In this document: positions 42,619 to 51,504 of the stretch, piece after piece
Layout: every line of letters begins with the position of its first letter
How positions within the stretch are numbered: position 1 is the stretch's first letter
NCBI RefSeq assembly: GCF_000156195.1
Contig: NZ_GG688337.1
Span: forward strand, 1-51,504
Reading direction: 5' to 3'
Length of the DNA stretch: 51,504 nucleotides
DNA from: Bacteroides finegoldii DSM 17565
GTDB lineage: Bacteria > Bacteroidota > Bacteroidia > Bacteroidales > Bacteroidaceae
Notes under the pieces: model-generated
Seen by the model: only the letters and a program-made list of their open reading frames with translations
Told to the model about the DNA's origin: nothing
The model's database searches: none
Position numbers and translations under genes: made by a program

Positions 42619-44253
42619 ATGAAAAAAGGCTGCATCATTTTTCTTATCTTAAATGTACTGACAACGTCTGCATTATTCGTCGGTGGATTCATTCTAAATT
42701 CCGAAGAACAAGAATCCGACAAACAAAGTTCAACAGAATCCTCACCATCCAAAGATAGTTTATCACCCAAAGATAATTTATCATACTTAAAAGATGAAAC
42801 ACACTTTGTTGCCCAAGAAAAACAAAAAGGAAAACTTAAGACAGATGTCACCTATTATTTAGCAGAGAAAGGATATACACTTTCAAAAAATACAGAAATA
42901 ACGGTTATTTGCCAAACAGACGAACAAAACACGTTAATGGAAGATAAGGATGGAAATCGCTTTACCATACCAAGTAGAAGCGTGGAAACACAGCGTCCCC
43001 TTAAAATGATTAATCCTAATTATCATTATTATATGGGTGGTACTTGGCTCCACACTTTCGATCCTTATAAACGCCCCATTACAGAAATCATATCCAAATG
43101 GGGAGACTATACATTATGCAATAAGCAAGAAGGCTCTTACACATTTCCATATCTAACTCATGTTTCAGGAATCAGTAGAGGACACTCTGTCACTCTGCTC
43201 ACAGATGAAAAAGGAATTGTCACCGGAAGCCGATGTTCCAATGAGAGTTCGAACCTTTTCGGTTTTTTGTTCTTCTACTCTGATATTCTTTCACTAAATG
43301 TATATGAGCCACAAGGCACATTACTAATAGAACCAGGAACCGATACTGACAACAGTGGATCTATCATCGAAGGAATTTATATGTATGTGTTATATACAAT
43401 ACCAGCAGCAATACTATTGTTCGTAATTCTTTGGGGTATGATGATTGTCCGGATTGTCCCTAACAATATTATCAACTTCACACTTCGCGCAGGAACATTT
43501 CTTATTATATATGTTCTTTCCATCATCTTCTTAGAACACTATCATAGTGTGTGGCTGATTCTTTTCCCATGTTATATGGGAGTGGGATATATGCTAATTA
43601 GAGGATTAAAAAATTACTTAAATTTAGAAGCGCGCTGCACACGCTGCCATGCCATCAACAGTATTAACCGCCATAAGGAAGAAACCGGACGGGAAAGAAC
43701 TATAAGAAAATGTAACATTCATTTCCATTTAGAAGCCAATGGAGATATTACACATAGCGCCTATGTATATAACGAAACAACCGTACATTATCATCACAAA
43801 GATGTGTGTGAAAAGTGTAAATATACACAGGAATACAACAGTGACACAGTATTAAAAAAAAGCATAGAAGAATGCCCGCATTGTGGTAGCACAGACATCA
43901 GTAAAGAAATGGATATCGACAACATTAAATATAAAGGAGGGAAAATAACCTTTGACTATGCATATCAAGAGTACTGTACCCTATGCAACGAATCGATATG
44001 GGAAGGAAATGGATCGTATTATTTCAATGCCCCAAAACCTGCAAATACACCAAAGAGACGCACTCCAGTTTCTAACGCAACTCCTCAGTCTCAAGATAAT
44101 ACTTTTAGACACGGATATGAATGTCGTTACTTTGATAGTGGACTTTCTAATCAAATGGGCACAGGAATATGTATCAAAACAGGGTGTGACCAAAATGGAG
44201 ATAAATGTAACAAAGAAGGAGGTTACTGCCCATGGTTTGAATTACGAAATTAA
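42619..44253 (+). CDS. Unrecognised cysteine-rich membrane protein
   Basis: A 544-residue protein I cannot assign to a family. An N-terminal anchor (about 4-26), a Ser/Asp-rich linker, a soluble part (60-250), then three hydrophobic helices (about 254-275, 290-312, 315-335). The C-terminal 200 residues are zinc-ribbon-like: CTRC, CEKC, CPHC and CTLC pairs, then a final CRYFDSG...CIKTGC...C...C with six cysteines. The codons are AT-rich compared with rsgA. A possible weak -7 box TAGCTTTA lies at 42585. The Cys pairs suggest metal or cytoplasmic zinc binding; function unknown. Confidence 0.75.
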   Translation: MKKGCIIFLILNVLTTSALFVGGFILNSEEQESDKQSSTESSPSKDSLSPKDNLSYLKDETHFVAQEKQKGKLKTDVTYYLAEKGYTLSKNTEITVICQTDEQNTLMEDKDGNRFTIPSRSVETQRPLKMINPNYHYYMGGTWLHTFDPYKRPITEIISKWGDYTLCNKQEGSYTFPYLTHVSGISRGHSVTLLTDEKGIVTGSRCSNESSNLFGFLFFYSDILSLNVYEPQGTLLIEPGTDTDNSGSIIEGIYMYVLYTIPAAILLFVILWGMMIVRIVPNNIINFTLRAGTFLIIYVLSIIFLEHYHSVWLILFPCYMGVGYMLIRGLKNYLNLEARCTRCHAINSINRHKEETGRERTIRKCNIHFHLEANGDITHSAYVYNETTVHYHHKDVCEKCKYTQEYNSDTVLKKSIEECPHCGSTDISKEMDIDNIKYKGGKITFDYAYQEYCTLCNESIWEGNGSYYFNAPKPANTPKRRTPVSNATPQSQDNTFRHGYECRYFDSGLSNQMGTGICIKTGCDQNGDKCNKEGGYCPWFELRN

Positions 44254-44294
44254 ACATATTTAGACCTAATAAGGTATTGCAAAAAATTATCAGT

Positions 44295-44341
44295 CAGAGG
44301 ATGTCTGAGAATAAACTATCCCCAGAAAGTCGGACATCCTC
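44295..44341. other. Hairpin downstream of the cysteine-rich gene
   Basis: AGAGGATGTC pairs with GACATCCTCT across a 27-base loop. No T-run follows, so it may or may not be a terminator. Confidence 0.45.
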
Positions 44342-44460
44342 TAATTAATAAAAGAGGGAAGATTACTTCTATTTTATCATTATTCAATTAAACCTTTTCT
44401 ATCAAAAACAATCTAACCTACTGAAGATACAATGTAATATGCTATATACTATACTAAACC

Positions 44461-45546
44461 ATGAATAAGAAGACTAAATGGGGGATCATCATCCTTGTTG
44501 GTACCGGAATTATCGGTGGAGGAATTTATTCACAATTACCCAAAAAGAACGACGAACTAACAGCAGCCGACAAAATAATGAGCGGCAAATCTAAAAAAGG
44601 GAGACAAGTTTTAAATGTAAACGCCAAAATTATAAAACCGCAATCCCTGACAGACGAATTTACAACTACCGGTGTATTGCTACCCGATGAAGAAGTAGAT
44701 TTATCTTTTGAAACTTCCGGAAAGATTGTTGAAATCAATTTTGAAGAAGGAACATCGGTGAAAAAAGGACAGTTGCTTGCCAAAGTAAACGACCGACAGT
44801 TACAGGCACAACTACAACGCCTCGTCTCACAGTTGAAACTGGCAGAAGACCGTGTATTCCGTCAAGACGCATTGCTGAAGCGAGATGCTGTCAGTAAAGA
44901 AGCGTATGAACAAGTAAAAACAGATTTGGCAACCTTGAATGCCGATATCGAAATTATAAAAGCAAATATTGAACTGACCGAACTGCGCGCTCCGTTCGAC
45001 GGAGTTATCGGACTTCGCCAAGTCAGTATCGGTACTTATGCTTCACCGACAACAGTGGTTGCCAAACTAACCAAAATCGCTCCGCTAAAAGTCGAATTTT
45101 CCGTACCGGAACGTTACGCCAAGCAAATAAAGAAAGGAACAAACCTGAATTTCAGTGTTGAAGGTAATCTGGACGCTTTCGGTGCGCAGGTATATGCCGT
45201 TGAATCAGCTATTGACCCTAATCTGCACCAATTTACAGCACGTGCACTCTATCCGAATGTGAAGCATATTTTACTACCCGGCCGCTATGCGAGTGTATTA
45301 TTGAAGAAAGACGAGATTGAAAACGCAATCGCTATCCCCACAGAAGCAATTGTCCCGGAAATGGGTAAAGATAAGGTCTATTTATATAAATCGGGAAAAG
45401 CCGAACCGGTGGATATCATAACCGGTATTCGTACCGCATCCGAAGTACAAGTAATAAGGGGGTTGCACATGGGAGATACCATCATCACCTCAGGAACACT
45501 GCAACTCCGTACCGGACTTGCCGTAACGCTTGACAAAATTGATTAA
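44461..45546 (+). CDS. RND efflux periplasmic adaptor
   Basis: A 361-residue membrane fusion protein anchored by an N-terminal helix (about 7-24). The lipoyl-like half-motifs are FEEGTSVKKGQLLAKVNDRQL and LRAPFDGVIGLRQVSIGTY; a coiled-coil of helices lies between (about 110-165), followed by beta-barrel domains. It is the AcrA-like part of the pump encoded downstream, with 12 bases to the next gene. Substrate unknown. Confidence 0.92.
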   Translation: MNKKTKWGIIILVGTGIIGGGIYSQLPKKNDELTAADKIMSGKSKKGRQVLNVNAKIIKPQSLTDEFTTTGVLLPDEEVDLSFETSGKIVEINFEEGTSVKKGQLLAKVNDRQLQAQLQRLVSQLKLAEDRVFRQDALLKRDAVSKEAYEQVKTDLATLNADIEIIKANIELTELRAPFDGVIGLRQVSIGTYASPTTVVAKLTKIAPLKVEFSVPERYAKQIKKGTNLNFSVEGNLDAFGAQVYAVESAIDPNLHQFTARALYPNVKHILLPGRYASVLLKKDEIENAIAIPTEAIVPEMGKDKVYLYKSGKAEPVDIITGIRTASEVQVIRGLHMGDTIITSGTLQLRTGLAVTLDKID

Positions 45547-45558
45547 TACCTGCGCCCT

Positions 45559-48500
45559 ATGAACATATCCGAATTAAGCATACGCCGCCCGGTATTAGCC
45601 ACCGTACTAACCATCATTATCTTACTTTTCGGATTTATCGGATACAACTATCTGGGTGTCCGTGAATATCCGTCAGTGGATAATCCGATCATCTCTGTCA
45701 GTTGCTCTTATCCGGGAGCAAATGCCGACGTTATCGAGAACCAGATTACCGAGCCGTTGGAACAGAATATTAACGGTATTCCGGGTATCCGCTCTTTATC
45801 CAGTGTCAGCCAACAAGGACAGAGCCGTATCACTGTAGAATTTGAATTGTCCGTCGATCTGGAAACCGCTGCAAACGACGTGCGTGATAAGGTATCACGT
45901 GCACAACGGTATTTACCGCGTGACTGTGACCCTCCTACCGTATCGAAAGCTGATGCGGATGCACAACCTATCTTAATGGTTGCTTTACAGAGCGACAAAC
46001 GCTCGCTATTGGAGTTAAGCGAAATCGCAGACCTGACAGTCAAGGAGCAGTTGCAGACCATCTCCGATGTAAGTAGCGTTTCTATCTGGGGAGAGAAACG
46101 TTATTCCATGCGCCTTTGGCTGGATCCGGTAAAAATGGCGGGCTATGGTATCAGCCCTATTGACGTAAAAAATGCGGTAGACAATGAGAACGTGGAACTT
46201 CCGTCAGGTAGTATCGAGGGAAATACTACCGAACTGACAATCCGAACACTTGGATTGATGCATACAGCTGATGAATTTAACGATTTGATTATCAAGGAAT
46301 CGGATAACCGCATCGTACGTTTCAGTGACATAGGTCGGGCTGAATTAGGTCCTGCCGACATCAAAAGTTACATGAAGATGAATGGCGTACCAATGGTAGG
46401 TGTCGTAGTCATTCCGCAACCGGGTGCCAACCATATCGAAATTGCCGACGCAGTATATCAGCGTATGGAGCAAATGAAAAAGGATTTGCCGGAAGATGTA
46501 CATTATAATTACGGATTCGACAACACTAAATTTATCCGTGCATCTATCAATGAAGTAAAGTCCACCGTATATGAAGCTTTCGTACTCGTTATCATCATTA
46601 TCTTCCTCTTCCTGCGCGATTGGCGTGTTACGTTGGTACCTTGTATTGTGATTCCCGTCTCCCTTATCGGTGCATTCTTCGTCATGTACCTGGCTGGTTT
46701 CTCCATCAACGTACTTTCTATGCTTGCCATCGTATTGTCTGTGGGATTGGTGGTGGATGACGCTATCGTAATGACGGAAAACATCTATATCCGGATAGAA
46801 AAAGGAATGAGCCCGAAAGAGGCGGGAATAGAAGGAGCTAAAGAAATTTTCTTTGCTGTCATCTCGACAACCATTACACTGGTTGCCGTATTCTTCCCCA
46901 TCGTCTTTATGGATGGTATGACCGGACGATTATTCCGTGAATTCAGTATTGTGATTTCCGGTTCGGTTATCATTTCTTCATTTGCCGCACTGACTTTCAC
47001 GCCTATGCTGGCAACCAAATTACTGATAAAACGGGAGAAACAGAGTTGGTTCTATGCGAAAACAGAACCTTTCTTTGAGGGTATGAACCGCCTGTATAGC
47101 CGTTCATTGGCTGCTTTCCTTCGCAAACGCTGGATTGCCCTTCCTTTCACGGTCATCACTATATGTCTCATCGGAATTCTGTGGAATATAGTACCGGCCG
47201 AAATGGCTCCTTTGGAGGACCGTTCACAAATCAGCATCAACACTCGTGGTGCAGAAGGTGTGACTTATGAATATATCCGGGATTACACAGAAGATATCAA
47301 CCAACTTGTCGATTCCATTCTTCCTGACGCCGAAGCCGTGACTGCACGTGTTTCCAGTGGTAGCGGTAACGTGCGTATTACTTTGAAAGATATGCAGGAC
47401 CGTAACTACACCCAGATGGAAGTAGCCGAAAAAATATCGAAAGCGGTACAGAAAAAGACGATGGCACGTTCGTTTGTGCAGCAACAGTCTTCTTTCGGCG
47501 GTCGTCGCGGAAGTATGCCGGTTCAATACGTTCTTCAAGCTACCAATCTGGAAAAACTGGAAGAGGTATTGCCCAAATTCATGGCAAAAGTGTATGAAAA
47601 CCCGGTCTTTCAGATGGCAGACGTTGACTTGAAGTTCAGTAAACCGGAAGCCCGTATTCAAATCAACCGTGATAAAGCCAGCATTATGGGAGTAAGTACT
47701 AAAAACATTGCCCAAACTTTGCAGTATGGATTAAGCGGACAACGTATGGGGTATTTCTATATGAATGGAAAACAATACGAGATCTTGGGAGAAATCAACC
47801 GGCAACAGCGAAATAAGCCGGCCGATCTGAAAGCGATCTATATCCGCAGCAATAATGGAGACATGATACAGCTAGACAACCTGATCGAATTGGAAGATGG
47901 TATTGCTCCTCCTAAATTGTACCGTTACAATCGTTTTGTGTCGGCTACCATTTCTGCAGGCTTAGCCGATGGAAAAACAATCGGTCAAGGTTTGGACGAA
48001 ATGGACAAGATAGCAAAAGAAACATTGGATGATACTTTCCGTACAGCTCTGTCCGGAGACTCAAAGGAATACCGTGAAAGTTCTTCCAGTCTGATGTTTG
48101 CCTTTATCCTGGCTATTCTCCTAATTTACCTGATTCTGGCAGCACAGTTCGAAAGTTTCAAAGACCCGTTGGTTATCATGCTGACAGTGCCGCTGGCTAT
48201 TGCCGGAGCTTTGGTCTTCATGTATTTCGGAGATATTACGATGAATATTTTCAGTCAGATCGGTATTATCATGCTGATCGGTCTGGTGGCGAAGAACGGT
48301 ATTCTTATTGTAGAATTTGCCAATCAGAAACAGGAAGCCGGAGAGGATAAAATGAGTGCCATCAAAGATGCTGCCCTTCAACGCCTCCGTCCGATTCTGA
48401 TGACAAGTGCCTCTACGGTTTTGGGACTTATCCCGCTGGCATTTGCCACCGGAGAAGGTTGTAACCAGCGTATTGCCATGGGTACGGCGGTAGTGGGTGG

Positions 48501-48591
48501 TATGGTCGTATCCACTCTGCTTACAATGTACATTGTACCGGCTATTTACAGTTACATTTCGACTAACCGAATCAAAAAACTACAAGAATGA
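45559..48591 (+). CDS. RND efflux pump inner-membrane transporter
   Basis: A 1010-residue HAE-1-type RND pump, AcrB/MexB relative, with two sets of six membrane helices and large periplasmic loops. The start is MNISELSIRRPVLATVL. Proton-relay aspartates appear in LSVGLVVDDAIVMTEN, and the C-terminal repeat shows AKNGILIVEFANQ. It is between adaptor and outer-membrane genes, so a complete tripartite system. It overlaps the TolC gene by four bases. Confidence 0.95.
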   Translation: MNISELSIRRPVLATVLTIIILLFGFIGYNYLGVREYPSVDNPIISVSCSYPGANADVIENQITEPLEQNINGIPGIRSLSSVSQQGQSRITVEFELSVDLETAANDVRDKVSRAQRYLPRDCDPPTVSKADADAQPILMVALQSDKRSLLELSEIADLTVKEQLQTISDVSSVSIWGEKRYSMRLWLDPVKMAGYGISPIDVKNAVDNENVELPSGSIEGNTTELTIRTLGLMHTADEFNDLIIKESDNRIVRFSDIGRAELGPADIKSYMKMNGVPMVGVVVIPQPGANHIEIADAVYQRMEQMKKDLPEDVHYNYGFDNTKFIRASINEVKSTVYEAFVLVIIIIFLFLRDWRVTLVPCIVIPVSLIGAFFVMYLAGFSINVLSMLAIVLSVGLVVDDAIVMTENIYIRIEKGMSPKEAGIEGAKEIFFAVISTTITLVAVFFPIVFMDGMTGRLFREFSIVISGSVIISSFAALTFTPMLATKLLIKREKQSWFYAKTEPFFEGMNRLYSRSLAAFLRKRWIALPFTVITICLIGILWNIVPAEMAPLEDRSQISINTRGAEGVTYEYIRDYTEDINQLVDSILPDAEAVTARVSSGSGNVRITLKDMQDRNYTQMEVAEKISKAVQKKTMARSFVQQQSSFGGRRGSMPVQYVLQATNLEKLEEVLPKFMAKVYENPVFQMADVDLKFSKPEARIQINRDKASIMGVSTKNIAQTLQYGLSGQRMGYFYMNGKQYEILGEINRQQRNKPADLKAIYIRSNNGDMIQLDNLIELEDGIAPPKLYRYNRFVSATISAGLADGKTIGQGLDEMDKIAKETLDDTFRTALSGDSKEYRESSSSLMFAFILAILLIYLILAAQFESFKDPLVIMLTVPLAIAGALVFMYFGDITMNIFSQIGIIMLIGLVAKNGILIVEFANQKQEAGEDKMSAIKDAALQRLRPILMTSASTVLGLIPLAFATGEGCNQRIAMGTAVVGGMVVSTLLTMYIVPAIYSYISTNRIKKLQE

Positions 48592-49928
48592 AACAGAAAG
48601 GAATTTGCATGAAACGCATCATTTATATCACCATTGCATGTGCCTTCTTATCAGTCTCTTTTGCAAAGGCACAAGTTCTCACTCTCAAGGAGTGTCTGGA
48701 AGAAGGATTGCAAAACAATTACTCTTTACGTATCATCCATAACGAAGAGCAGATCAGCAAAAACAACGCAACGTTGGGAAATGCGGGTTACCTGCCTACA
48801 CTGGACTTCTCTGCCGGATATACCGGAAACCTCGACAATATTGAGACCAAGGCGCGTGCTACCGGGGAAATAACAAAAAATAACGGAGTCTACGATCAGA
48901 CGGTTAATGTCGGTCTTAACCTCAACTGGACTATTTTCGACGGATTCAATATCAGTACCACCTACAAACAGTTGAAAGAGCTGGAACGTCAGGGGGAAAC
49001 CAACACGCGTATTGCTATTGAAGATTTTATTGCTGCCCTGACTTCCGAATACTATAATTTTATCCAGCAGAAGATTCGTCTGAAAAACTTTCATTATGCA
49101 ATGTCGCTTTCCAAAGAGCGCTTACGCATAGCCGAGGCTAGTCACCTGGTTGGTAAGTTTTCAGGACTGGATTATCAGCAGGCAAAAGTGGATTTCAATG
49201 CAGACAGTGCCCAATACATCAAACAACAGGAATTGCTCCATTCTTCACGCATCCAGTTGAATGAACTAATGGCCAACAACAATGTCAATCAAAACATTAT
49301 TATCAAAGACTCCACCATCGACGTACACAGCGACTTGCAATTTGATGATTTGTGGAATTCTACGTTAGCAACCAATGCTTCTTTGCTCAAGGCCGATCAA
49401 AACACGGTACTTGCCCAATTGGACTACAAGAAAATAAACTCACGCAACTATCCATATCTCAAATTAAATACCGGATATGGATATACGTTCAACAAATATG
49501 ACATCAATGCAAACAGCAGAAGAGGTGAACTGGGCTTTAATGCCGGAATAACTGTCGGTTTTAATATCTTCGACGGTAATCGTCGCCGCGAAAAGAGAAA
49601 TGCAAGTCTGGCTTTCAAGAATCGTCGCCTGGAACGACAGGACTTGGAATTAGCACTTCGCTCTGATCTCAGTAACCTATGGCAAGCCTATCGCAACAAT
49701 CTTCAATTGCTGAATCTGGAACGTCAAAACCTGATAACCGCCAAAGACAATCACGATATTGCCATGGACCGTTATATACAGGGGGACCTCTCCGGTTTTG
49801 AAGTGCGTGAAGCACAAAAAAGTTTGTTAGATGCAGAGGAACGCATCCTTTCTGCTGAATATAATACGAAACTTTGCGAAATATCCCTGTTGCAAATCAG
49901 CGGAAAGATTACGAAATATCTGGAATAA
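48588..49928 (+). CDS. TolC-family outer-membrane efflux protein
   Basis: The outer-membrane channel of the pump. The 446-residue frame starts at an ATGA overlap with the transporter; ATG at 48609 gives the signal peptide MKRIIYITIACAFLSVSFAKAQ directly. The periplasmic helical repeats include LTLKECLEEGLQNNYSLR near the start and a second homologous half later (LELALRSDLSNLWQAYRNN), as in TolC. A terminator follows. Confidence 0.93.
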   Translation: MKQKGICMKRIIYITIACAFLSVSFAKAQVLTLKECLEEGLQNNYSLRIIHNEEQISKNNATLGNAGYLPTLDFSAGYTGNLDNIETKARATGEITKNNGVYDQTVNVGLNLNWTIFDGFNISTTYKQLKELERQGETNTRIAIEDFIAALTSEYYNFIQQKIRLKNFHYAMSLSKERLRIAEASHLVGKFSGLDYQQAKVDFNADSAQYIKQQELLHSSRIQLNELMANNNVNQNIIIKDSTIDVHSDLQFDDLWNSTLATNASLLKADQNTVLAQLDYKKINSRNYPYLKLNTGYGYTFNKYDINANSRRGELGFNAGITVGFNIFDGNRRREKRNASLAFKNRRLERQDLELALRSDLSNLWQAYRNNLQLLNLERQNLITAKDNHDIAMDRYIQGDLSGFEVREAQKSLLDAEERILSAEYNTKLCEISLLQISGKITKYLE

Positions 49929-49953
49929 GGAAGTAGTTTCCATTTATTTTTTG

Positions 49954-49994
49954 ATTGGGTTAATCTTCTTATCGGGAGGGTTAACCCAATTTTT
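49954..49994 (+). terminator. Terminator of the RND operon
   Basis: A perfect 10-bp stem ATTGGGTTAA / TTAACCCAAT with a 17-base loop, followed by TTTT. Confidence 0.75.
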
Positions 49995-50040
49995 ACTGTA
50001 TAAAAAACAGTTATTACATATCGATGTTTTTCTTTCTTCC

Positions 50041-50048
50041 TACATTTG
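50041..50048 (+). promoter_or_regulatory. -7 box of the pectate lyase gene
   Basis: TACATTTG, full consensus, 31 bases before the ATG. Confidence 0.55.
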
Positions 50049-50079
50049 CATACTATAAAAACATTAAATAATAAAAGCC

Positions 50080-51174
50080 ATGAGAAAACTAAGTCTTTTC
50101 TTACTGCTACTTTTTATCCTGACAAACGCCTCAGCCCAAAAAGCAACAGATTACAGAAAACAACAGAACTACAAAGAATGGGTACACATCGCCCCCAAAT
50201 TTGACGATGATTTCTTCAAGACGGAAGAAGCCCAACGCATTGGTGACAACGTGTTACTCTATCAACAAACGACTGGAGGCTGGCCCAAGAATATCTATAT
50301 GCCGGCAGAACTGACGGAACAAGAATATAATGCGGCACTAAAAGCTAAAAAAGATACCAACCAAAGTACCATTGACAACAATGCCACCACGACAGAAATA
50401 GAATATTTGTCACGGCTTTATCTGGCTACGCAAAAGGAGAAATATAAAGAAGGAGTGCTGAACGGTATTCAATATCTGCTCAAATCGCAGTATGAAAACG
50501 GTGGATGGCCTCAATTTTATCCGCGTCCCAAAGGTTATTATGTACAAATCACCTACAATGACAATGCAATGGTGAGAGTCATGAATCAACTTCGGAGCAT
50601 ATACGAAAAGAAAGCTCCGTACACTTTCCTTCCTAACAAGATCTGTGAACAAGCACGTAATGCATTTAATAAAGGGATAGAGTGTATACTCAAAACGCAG
50701 GTGCGCCAAAATGGAGAGTTAACAGTGTGGTGCGCCCAACATGACCGTGTCACTTTGGAACCCTGCAAAGCACGTGCCTATGAACTCCCATCACTAAGCG
50801 GACAAGAGTCGGACAACATTGTATTACTGTTGATGTCACTTCCCCATCCATCTGCAGACGTTGTAAAATCCATAGAAGGTGCTATCAAATGGTTCCAAAA
50901 GTCTGAAATAAAAGGAATACAGAAGGAATATTTCACTAACAGTGATGGCAAAAAAGACTATCGCATGGTTCCCTGTGAAGACTGTCCTACTCTTTGGGCA
51001 CGTTTTTATGATCTGGAAACAAACCGACCTTTTTTCTGCGACCGTGATGGCATTAAAAAATATGATATATCGGAAATCGGACACGAACGCCGAAATGGTT
51101 ATAGTTGGTATAACAAAGATGGAAGCAAGGTGTTGAAGAGATATGAAAAATGGAAAAAAGAACAGAATAAGTAA
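50080..51174 (+). CDS. Pectate lyase, PL10-type
   Basis: Cleaves polygalacturonate by beta-elimination. The 364-residue protein has a signal peptide (MRKLSLFLLLLFILTNASAQ) and the PL10 (alpha/alpha toroid) pattern: GGWPKN and GGWPQFYPR, then YNDNAMVRVM, WCAQHDRVTLEP and ARAYELPSLSGQES. It is a single gene with its own promoter; no SusC/SusD or regulator is next to it in the window, but the insertion sequence follows after 68 bases and the locus could continue beyond. Confidence 0.9.
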   Translation: MRKLSLFLLLLFILTNASAQKATDYRKQQNYKEWVHIAPKFDDDFFKTEEAQRIGDNVLLYQQTTGGWPKNIYMPAELTEQEYNAALKAKKDTNQSTIDNNATTTEIEYLSRLYLATQKEKYKEGVLNGIQYLLKSQYENGGWPQFYPRPKGYYVQITYNDNAMVRVMNQLRSIYEKKAPYTFLPNKICEQARNAFNKGIECILKTQVRQNGELTVWCAQHDRVTLEPCKARAYELPSLSGQESDNIVLLLMSLPHPSADVVKSIEGAIKWFQKSEIKGIQKEYFTNSDGKKDYRMVPCEDCPTLWARFYDLETNRPFFCDRDGIKKYDISEIGHERRNGYSWYNKDGSKVLKRYEKWKKEQNK

Positions 51175-51267
51175 TCATAACTGATGAAAGTTTGATGTTT
51201 ACATTGCAAATGTAAATATCCGAAAAATCTTTAAGTCCTTAGGGATATTCCTAAAATAATAAAATTT

Positions 51268-51304
51268 AAGGCAACTACTTCATTGCGAATTAGTTGCCTT
51301 TTTT
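51268..51304 (+). terminator. Hairpin with T-run at the IS tip
   Basis: The stem AAGGCAACTA / TAGTTGCCTT with T-run, the same as at 205-241, reading rightwards here. It ends transcripts coming from the pectate lyase gene. Confidence 0.7.
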
Positions 51305-51373
51305 GTATCTTTAAGCATTCCCCCCAAAAAACGGTTTGACGGCCAAAACGGGGGTAATCTAAAATAAAAACAC

Positions 51374-51504
51374 ATGGTAAAGATACAAAAAATCTCAGAA
51401 ATCGAACCTCGTTTAGGTTTTACCGAGTTCGATATGCTTAAAAAATATCGTCAAAGTTTTGCAACGAGTGAATTAGGTCGACTCCATTCTCTATTCCCTT
51501 TCTC
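51374..51504 (+). CDS. Transposase, N-terminal part only
   Basis: ATG at 51374-51376, open to the window edge: 43 full codons, MVKIQKISEIEPRLGFTEFD at the start. It differs from the left copy at residue 13 (Arg here). Codons 2-6 lie in the 15-base segment complementary to 51299-51313. The catalytic part is outside the window. Confidence 0.7.
   Translation, partial: MVKIQKISEIEPRLGFTEFDMLKKYRQSFATSELGRLHSLFPF

Larger units (their letters stand above)
51242..51504 (+). mobile_element. Insertion sequence end, right copy (partial)
   Basis: The reverse complement of 5-267, with one mismatch at 51410. It reads out of the window to the right. It contains a terminator-like hairpin (51268-51304), a long complementary pair that reaches into the start of the transposase, and the transposase N-terminus. 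Confidence 0.85.

Noticed and set aside
44295..44341. Firm intrinsic terminator after the cysteine-rich gene
   Set aside because: Stem is good but the loop is 27 bases and no T-run follows; listed only as a hairpin.
1..51504. The window as a composite transposon
   Set aside because: The IS copies are inverted at both ends but the 51 kb between them is essential core genome (dnaE, pyrH, frr, psd, aroA).

Overview
The window is about 51.5 kb of Bacteroides chromosome. The evidence is the promoter style (many genes have a TAnnTTTG box a short way upstream and no Shine-Dalgarno sequence), the near-identical match of several products to Bacteroides families as I know them (RprX/RprY, a second EF-G, a BF0631-type metalloproteinase, DUF4834, DUF2027-Smr), and the many lipoproteins. 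I cannot name the species; the B. thetaiotaomicron/ovatus group is a reasonable guess. Almost everything is ordinary, densely packed core genome. There are no rRNA or tRNA genes, no CRISPR array and no prophage.

The two ends are inverted copies of the same insertion sequence end (1-267 and 51242-51504, one mismatch in 263 aligned bases), each cut inside the transposase gene. The simplest reading is that this is an assembled contig that stops in a repeat. The contents are housekeeping genes, so it does not look like a composite transposon.

Layout. 281-4962 (minus): the rprX-rprY two-component pair and an EF-G paralogue (fusA2) whose GTPase motifs are degenerate. 5511-10307: hemW, a lysine exporter split in two genes, a small exported protein, a DUF2027-Smr protein and a HAD phosphatase. 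10382-14997: a PAS-LuxR regulator divergent from an exported DUF1349 protein, an AlkZ-like glycosylase homologue, and aroA. 15091-17447: a GNAT-YoaP acetyltransferase, then a decayed LRR lipoprotein joined to the 3' piece of an M28 peptidase. 17562-19531: a small membrane protein, an ABC-3 metal permease, tsaE and an Imm17-like protein. 19576-26487: a MoxR/DUF58/DUF4350/DUF4129/SpoIIM membrane-stress type cluster with a divergent RDD gene. 26499-31482: two frame-broken small genes, trxA and dnaE. 31644-35752: psd-pssA-DUF4834, tadA with an RHH-like gene, yraN, a YjbR protein and birA. 35766-42551: a metalloproteinase lipoprotein, a TPR protein, a MATE exporter, pyrH, an EamA exporter, frr and rsgA. 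42619-51174: an unrecognised cysteine-rich membrane protein, a complete RND tripartite pump, and a PL10 pectate lyase.

The most unusual non-coding signals are two intergenic arrays of 22-bp palindromic units, 34 kb apart (5239-5311 and 39754-39858), that share an outer consensus but have different cores, and three 18-bp repeats at exactly 40-bp spacing upstream of the AlkZ-like gene. Three separate genes are broken by what look like one-base homopolymer length changes; these could be real decay or assembly error.
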